Assembly (NCBI GenBank): GCA_044425705.1
Contig: JAWXVD010000136.1
Location: 1-9,196, forward strand
Length of the DNA: 9,196 nt
Direction of reading: 5' to 3'
Source of the DNA: JAWXVD01 sp044425705
GTDB lineage: Bacteria; Bacillota; Clostridia; Lachnospirales; Lachnospiraceae
Each line of letters starts with the position of its first letter. Position 1 is the first letter of the stretch. Shown here one piece after another: positions 7,575-9,196 of the stretch. The notes beneath the pieces are model-generated. The model was given only the letters and a program-made list of their open reading frames with translations, was not told where the DNA came from and ran no database searches. Both the position numbers and the translations under genes were made by a program.

Positions 7575-8426
7575 ATGGATTACATATTAAAATTGAATGA
7601 TTTTGAAACATATCTATACGATGAAGAAAAAAGTGGTCACACGGTAAAGAAATATATAAGAGATGTTAAGTTATTTTTTGAGAGTTCATTAGATAACCAG
7701 TTGTGTAAAAAGAATTTACTTGCATTTAAGGAAAAATTAGTAAGGGAGTATAAACCCAGAAGTGTGAATTCTATGTTGGCTAGTATTAATAAATTTTTAG
7801 AATTTCTAGAAGAAGGAAATTTAAAGTTAAAACCTATTAAAATACAAAAAGAAATTTTTACTAATCCTAATACAGAGCTGACAGATGCTGAATATCGACG
7901 ATTATTAGAAGCTGCGGAAGAAATAGAAAACCAAAGACTATTTTTTATTATTCAAACAATAGGCTTAACTGGAATTCGAGTTTCGGAATTAGAATATATA
8001 ACTATTAACGCTTTATATAATGGTAGAGCAACTGTTATATGCAAGGGGAAACAAAGAATTGTTCTAATCCCCAAATACTTAAGAAAACTTTTAATAAAAT
8101 ATTGTAAAGATAACCATATTACTGAGGGAATTGTATTTAAAACAAAAAACGGTAAACCTATAGATAGATCTAATATTTGGAAAATGATGAAGAAACTTTG
8201 TAAATCAGCAAATGTTTTAGAAGGTAAGGTTTTTCCACACAATTTAAGACATCTTTTTGCAAGAACTTATTACGATATAGAAAAGGATATTAATAAATTA
8301 GCTGATATATTAGGACATTCCAATATTAATACAACGCGTATTTATCTTATGGAAACAGGAGAAGATCACGAAAGACAGATTGATAAATTAAGTCATTATT
8401 TGTTAGCGCAAAGAAATACTACATAA
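7575..8426 (+). CDS. Tyrosine recombinase (Xer/integrase family)
   Basis: Site-specific recombinase of 283 residues that cuts DNA through a phosphotyrosine intermediate. The N-terminal core-binding (SAM-like) domain covers about residues 1-90 (NDFETYL, TVKKYIRDVK, SVNSMLASINKF). The catalytic domain follows with a complete active site: Arg135 (LTGIRVSELE), Lys157 (CKGKQR), His222 and Arg225 (PHNLRHLFA), His248 (LGHSN) and Tyr257 (TTRIYL). Size and layout are Xer-like, lacking the arm-binding domain of large phage integrases. ATG 7575 was chosen over the earlier in-frame ATG at 7551 because AAGGAGGGG (7561-7569) lies just before it. The stop codon (8424-8426) sits inside the first of two inverted dif-like sites, so its likely substrate is the adjacent invertible segment. 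Nothing else in the window resembles a phage or conjugative element. Confidence 0.95.
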   Translation: MDYILKLNDFETYLYDEEKSGHTVKKYIRDVKLFFESSLDNQLCKKNLLAFKEKLVREYKPRSVNSMLASINKFLEFLEEGNLKLKPIKIQKEIFTNPNTELTDAEYRRLLEAAEEIENQRLFFIIQTIGLTGIRVSELEYITINALYNGRATVICKGKQRIVLIPKYLRKLLIKYCKDNHITEGIVFKTKNGKPIDRSNIWKMMKKLCKSANVLEGKVFPHNLRHLFARTYYDIEKDINKLADILGHSNINTTRIYLMETGEDHERQIDKLSHYLLAQRNTT

Positions 8427-8446
8427 CATTCATTATGTGGTATTTT
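8414..8446 (+). repeat. Left inverted repeat with dif-like core site
   Basis: It contains arm ATACTACATAA (8416-8426), spacer CATTCA (8427-8432) and arm TTATGTGGTAT (8433-8443): 11-6-11, as in XerC/XerD dif sites. The inner CATAA...TTATG pentamers are the same as in E. coli dif. The spacer is asymmetric, so the site has a direction. Partial similarity continues outward as CGCA (8407-8410), matched by TGCG beyond the right copy. Confidence 0.85.
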
Positions 8447-8448
8447 TT
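8416..8448 (+). terminator. Terminator of the recombinase gene, built on the left repeat
   Basis: On the + strand RNA the two 11-base arms form a hairpin with one G-U pair and a 6-base loop, followed by six Us (8443-8448), and the recombinase stop codon lies in its 5' arm. Two of the six Ts lie outside the 33-bp repeat; after inversion the T-run would be only four (TTTTG), so termination strength may depend on orientation. Confidence 0.65.
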
Positions 8449-8463
8449 ATTTATGCAAACTAT

Positions 8464-8492
8464 ATTATAAACCTATTTTAATAGCATTTCAA
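8464..8492 (-). promoter_or_regulatory. Near-consensus promoter inside the invertible segment
   Basis: Read on the - strand: TTGAAA (8492-8487), a 17-base spacer and TATAAT (8469-8464). That is five of six at -35, six of six at -10, and ideal spacing. Transcription would start near 8457 and run left through the left repeat, antisense to the 3' end of the recombinase gene. After inversion it would run right across the right repeat toward the structured RNA and zinc-ribbon gene. Confidence 0.75.
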
Positions 8493-8560
8493 TAATAATC
8501 AAGAATAAGTTATCATTTCCCATTAATCAACATAATAAAAAGCATATAGGTATAACAACC

Positions 8561-8593
8561 AGACCAACATATATTTGATTTATATATTGGTCT
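8561..8593. repeat. Imperfect palindrome upstream of the invertible promoter
   Basis: AGACCAA (8561-8567) pairs with TTGGTCT (8587-8593), then one mismatch, then ATATA/TATAT around a 7-base loop. The mismatch is C-A on the + strand but U-G in - strand RNA. It lies about 70 bases upstream of the -35 box of the leftward promoter, so it could be a regulator-binding site or a remnant hairpin. No T-run follows on either strand. Confidence 0.5.
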
Positions 8594-8658
8594 ATTATGT
8601 GTTCTAAAGTTTTGTATGTATTCCGTATTTTCAGAATATAGAATTGTTTATAGTTAAC

Positions 8659-8691
8659 AAAATACCACATAATGAATGTTATGTAGTATTT
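8659..8691 (-). repeat. Right inverted repeat with dif-like core site
   Basis: An exact 33-bp reverse complement of the repeat at 8414-8446, with arms at 8663-8673 and 8680-8690 and spacer TGAATG (8674-8679). Read rightward its hairpin has a C-A mismatch and only four Ts follow, so a rightward transcript would be less likely to stop here than one leaving the recombinase gene through the left copy. Confidence 0.85.
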
Positions 8692-8711
8692 TGCGATAAA
8701 AATTTTGGATG

Positions 8712-8842
8712 GAGGAAAGGGTGAAAAATAAATTCAATAATTTATTTTTTACCCAAGTATTTGTGCCGAAGCGTCACAAATACTACTTATCCTAGAGCCA
8801 AATTTGATATTTGGCTCAGGTTCCTCAGCGTAAACCCTTCGG
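8712..8842 (+). ncRNA. Candidate structured RNA: multi-arm junction with possible pseudoknot
   Basis: Nearly every base can be placed in one compact fold. P1: GAGGAA (8712-8717) with TTCCTC (8821-8826). P2: a 16-bp stem with one G-U pair, 8719-8734 with 8739-8754, loop CAAT. P3: a perfect 10-bp stem, 8756-8765 with 8775-8784, loop CCGAAGCGT. P4: a 9-bp stem, 8795-8803 with 8809-8817, extended by C8792-G8820 and a T-G pair. The loop bases CCGAAG (8766-8771) are complementary to CTTCGG (8837-8842), a possible 6-bp pseudoknot. The arms sit almost end to end (one base between P1/P2 and P2/P3, none between P4 and P1), which is hard to get by chance. It lies between the right recombination site and the zinc-ribbon start, so it could be a cis-regulatory leader or a separate RNA. 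I do not recognise a known family. Confidence 0.6.
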
Positions 8843-8855
8843 AATAGGAGAAAAT

Positions 8856-9113
8856 ATGACACTAGAAACATATTGTATAAAATATAAAAATTCAAAATTA
8901 TTAGATGAGTGGGCAGAAGAGAATAGGGAATTTAAACCTTCTATGGTATTAGTAACAAGCAAGGCTATGGTTTGGTGGAAGTGTAGTTGTGGGCACACAT
9001 GGAGAGATACGGTAGAAAATCGCATCTCTGGTACAGAATGTAAGTACTGTAACACAGATGTGGAAATGAAAGTACGTGTTGATTTGCGAATTGCTATCAC
9101 CAACTTTTTGTGA
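8856..9113 (+). CDS. Small zinc-ribbon protein, apparently truncated by an insertion sequence
   Basis: 85 residues. The segment LLDEWAEEN...FKPSMV...VWWKCSCGHTWRDTVENRISG...CKYC matches the pattern of the probable zinc-ribbon domain DUF4379, with Cys43-x-Cys45 and Cys62-x2-Cys65 as ligands. Such domains often occur in tandem, sometimes next to nuclease domains, in larger proteins of mobile or phage-like regions; no such second part is visible here. ATG 8856 follows AGGAG (8846-8850) at five bases. A longer frame from TTG 8811 would run through the P4/P1 stems and lacks a ribosome binding site. From about residue 74 the coding sequence enters DNA that looks like the end of an insertion sequence, and the last 11 residues up to the TGA at 9111-9113 are probably not native. 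TTCCT at 8821-8825 could mask the ribosome binding site. Confidence 0.65.
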   Translation: MTLETYCIKYKNSKLLDEWAEENREFKPSMVLVTSKAMVWWKCSCGHTWRDTVENRISGTECKYCNTDVEMKVRVDLRIAITNFL

Positions 9114-9196
9114 ATTATTCTCACCAGCTCTCGAGCGTGAAACGTGCATTATCTTCTCCAATTGTGAATTATTTTCTCCTTATTTTGCAAATTCTA
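9077..9196. mobile_element. Probable terminal end of an IS21-type insertion sequence (continues beyond window)
   Basis: From TGTTGATTTGCG (9077) the sequence changes character: base composition is more mixed and four copies of a 16-base motif appear. IS21-family elements have TG-type termini and several repeated transposase-binding motifs inside each end, which this resembles. No transposase gene is within the window, so the family assignment and exact boundary are inferred. The insertion point would lie within the zinc-ribbon gene. Confidence 0.5.
9086..9179 (+). repeat. Four repeats of a GTGAATTATTnTCnCC-like motif
   Basis: Copies are at 9086-9101, 9110-9125, 9144-9159 and 9164-9179. The last two match at 14 of 16 positions, and the first and second at 12 of 16. 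The second and fourth share TTGTGAATTATT exactly, including two bases upstream of each copy. Steps are 24, 34 and 20 bases. Their clustering just inside the proposed element end suggests transposase-binding sites. Confidence 0.65.

Larger units (their letters stand above)
8414..8691. other. Putative invertible promoter segment (phase-variation switch)
   Basis: Two perfect 33-bp inverted repeats (8414-8446 and 8659-8691) flank 212 bp of AT-rich, gene-free DNA directly after a tyrosine recombinase gene. Within each repeat is a recombinase-type core site, and the segment carries one strong promoter, now facing left. This is the layout of known invertible-promoter switches served by a neighbouring tyrosine recombinase. 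The identical repeats mean inversion would leave the recombinase stop codon intact. I found no comparably strong rightward promoter in the present orientation, so genes to the right are probably OFF as drawn. Inversion itself is inferred, not observed. Confidence 0.75.

Noticed and set aside
8612..8640. A rightward promoter in the present orientation (TTGTAT, 17 bases, AATATA)
   Set aside because: Both boxes match poorly, far weaker than the leftward TTGAAA/TATAAT pair.
8414..8691. CRISPR array or simple transposon ends as explanation of the 33-bp repeats
   Set aside because: Only two copies, in inverted orientation, with no spacers and no transposase; the dif-like core and the adjacent tyrosine recombinase fit an inversion switch better. 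A small non-autonomous element with palindromic ends remains a weaker alternative.
8721..8795. A 24-codon ORF from GTG 8721 with a strong GGAGG ribosome binding site five bases upstream
   Set aside because: The GTG and all following codons lie inside the P2 and P3 palindromes, the protein (MKNKFNNLFF...) has no recognisable character, and the RNA fold explains the sequence better. A regulatory leader peptide cannot be fully excluded.
8811..8855. An N-terminal extension of the zinc-ribbon protein from TTG 8811
   Set aside because: There is no ribosome binding site before 8811, the extension overlaps the 3' arms of P4 and P1, and ATG 8856 has AGGAG at an ideal distance.

Overview
This is AT-rich DNA with the gene style of a low-GC Gram-positive anaerobe. 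Clostridia, probably a Lachnospiraceae-like gut bacterium, is my inference. The grounds are strong AGGAGG-type ribosome binding sites, a T-box leader in front of pheST, and Bacillota-like protein sequences. No rRNA or other taxonomic marker is present, so the family assignment is tentative.

Left part (1-3195): four genes on the + strand in tight succession. They are the 3' two thirds of a GH1 6-phospho-beta-glucosidase, an SMP-30/gluconolactonase-like beta-propeller protein, DNA-3-methyladenine glycosylase I (tag) and exodeoxyribonuclease III / AP endonuclease (xth). The first two suit beta-glucoside use. The last two carry out successive steps of base-excision repair.

Middle part (3196-7244): the phenylalanyl-tRNA synthetase locus. 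A sigma-70-type promoter leads into a T-box leader with a UUC (Phe) specifier, a UGGU tRNA-end-binding bulge and mutually exclusive antiterminator and terminator, then pheS and pheT. The two genes are separated by an unusually long 192-bp spacer. A run of exactly 100 Ns (7268-7367) follows pheT. It is an assembly scaffold gap, so the join between the housekeeping part and the right-hand part is not proven.

Right part (7368-9196): an accessory region. A complete tyrosine recombinase gene is followed at once by two perfect 33-bp inverted repeats flanking about 212 bp of AT-rich non-coding DNA. Each repeat holds a 28-bp site of 11-bp arm, 6-bp spacer and 11-bp arm, the layout of a XerC/XerD dif site. 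The two sites are inverted relative to each other, so recombination would flip the segment. Inside lies a near-consensus promoter (TTGAAA, 17 bp, TATAAT), now pointing back at the recombinase. After inversion it would fire rightward into a 131-base tract that folds on paper into a closing stem, three arms and a possible loop pseudoknot. That tract ends four bases before the ribosome binding site of a small zinc-ribbon gene. I read this as a phase-variable switch controlling a structured RNA leader plus a zinc-ribbon protein, drawn here in the OFF orientation. The zinc-ribbon gene runs into what looks like the end of an IS21-type insertion sequence with repeated transposase-binding-like motifs, which would truncate it. 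The insertion sequence continues past the window.
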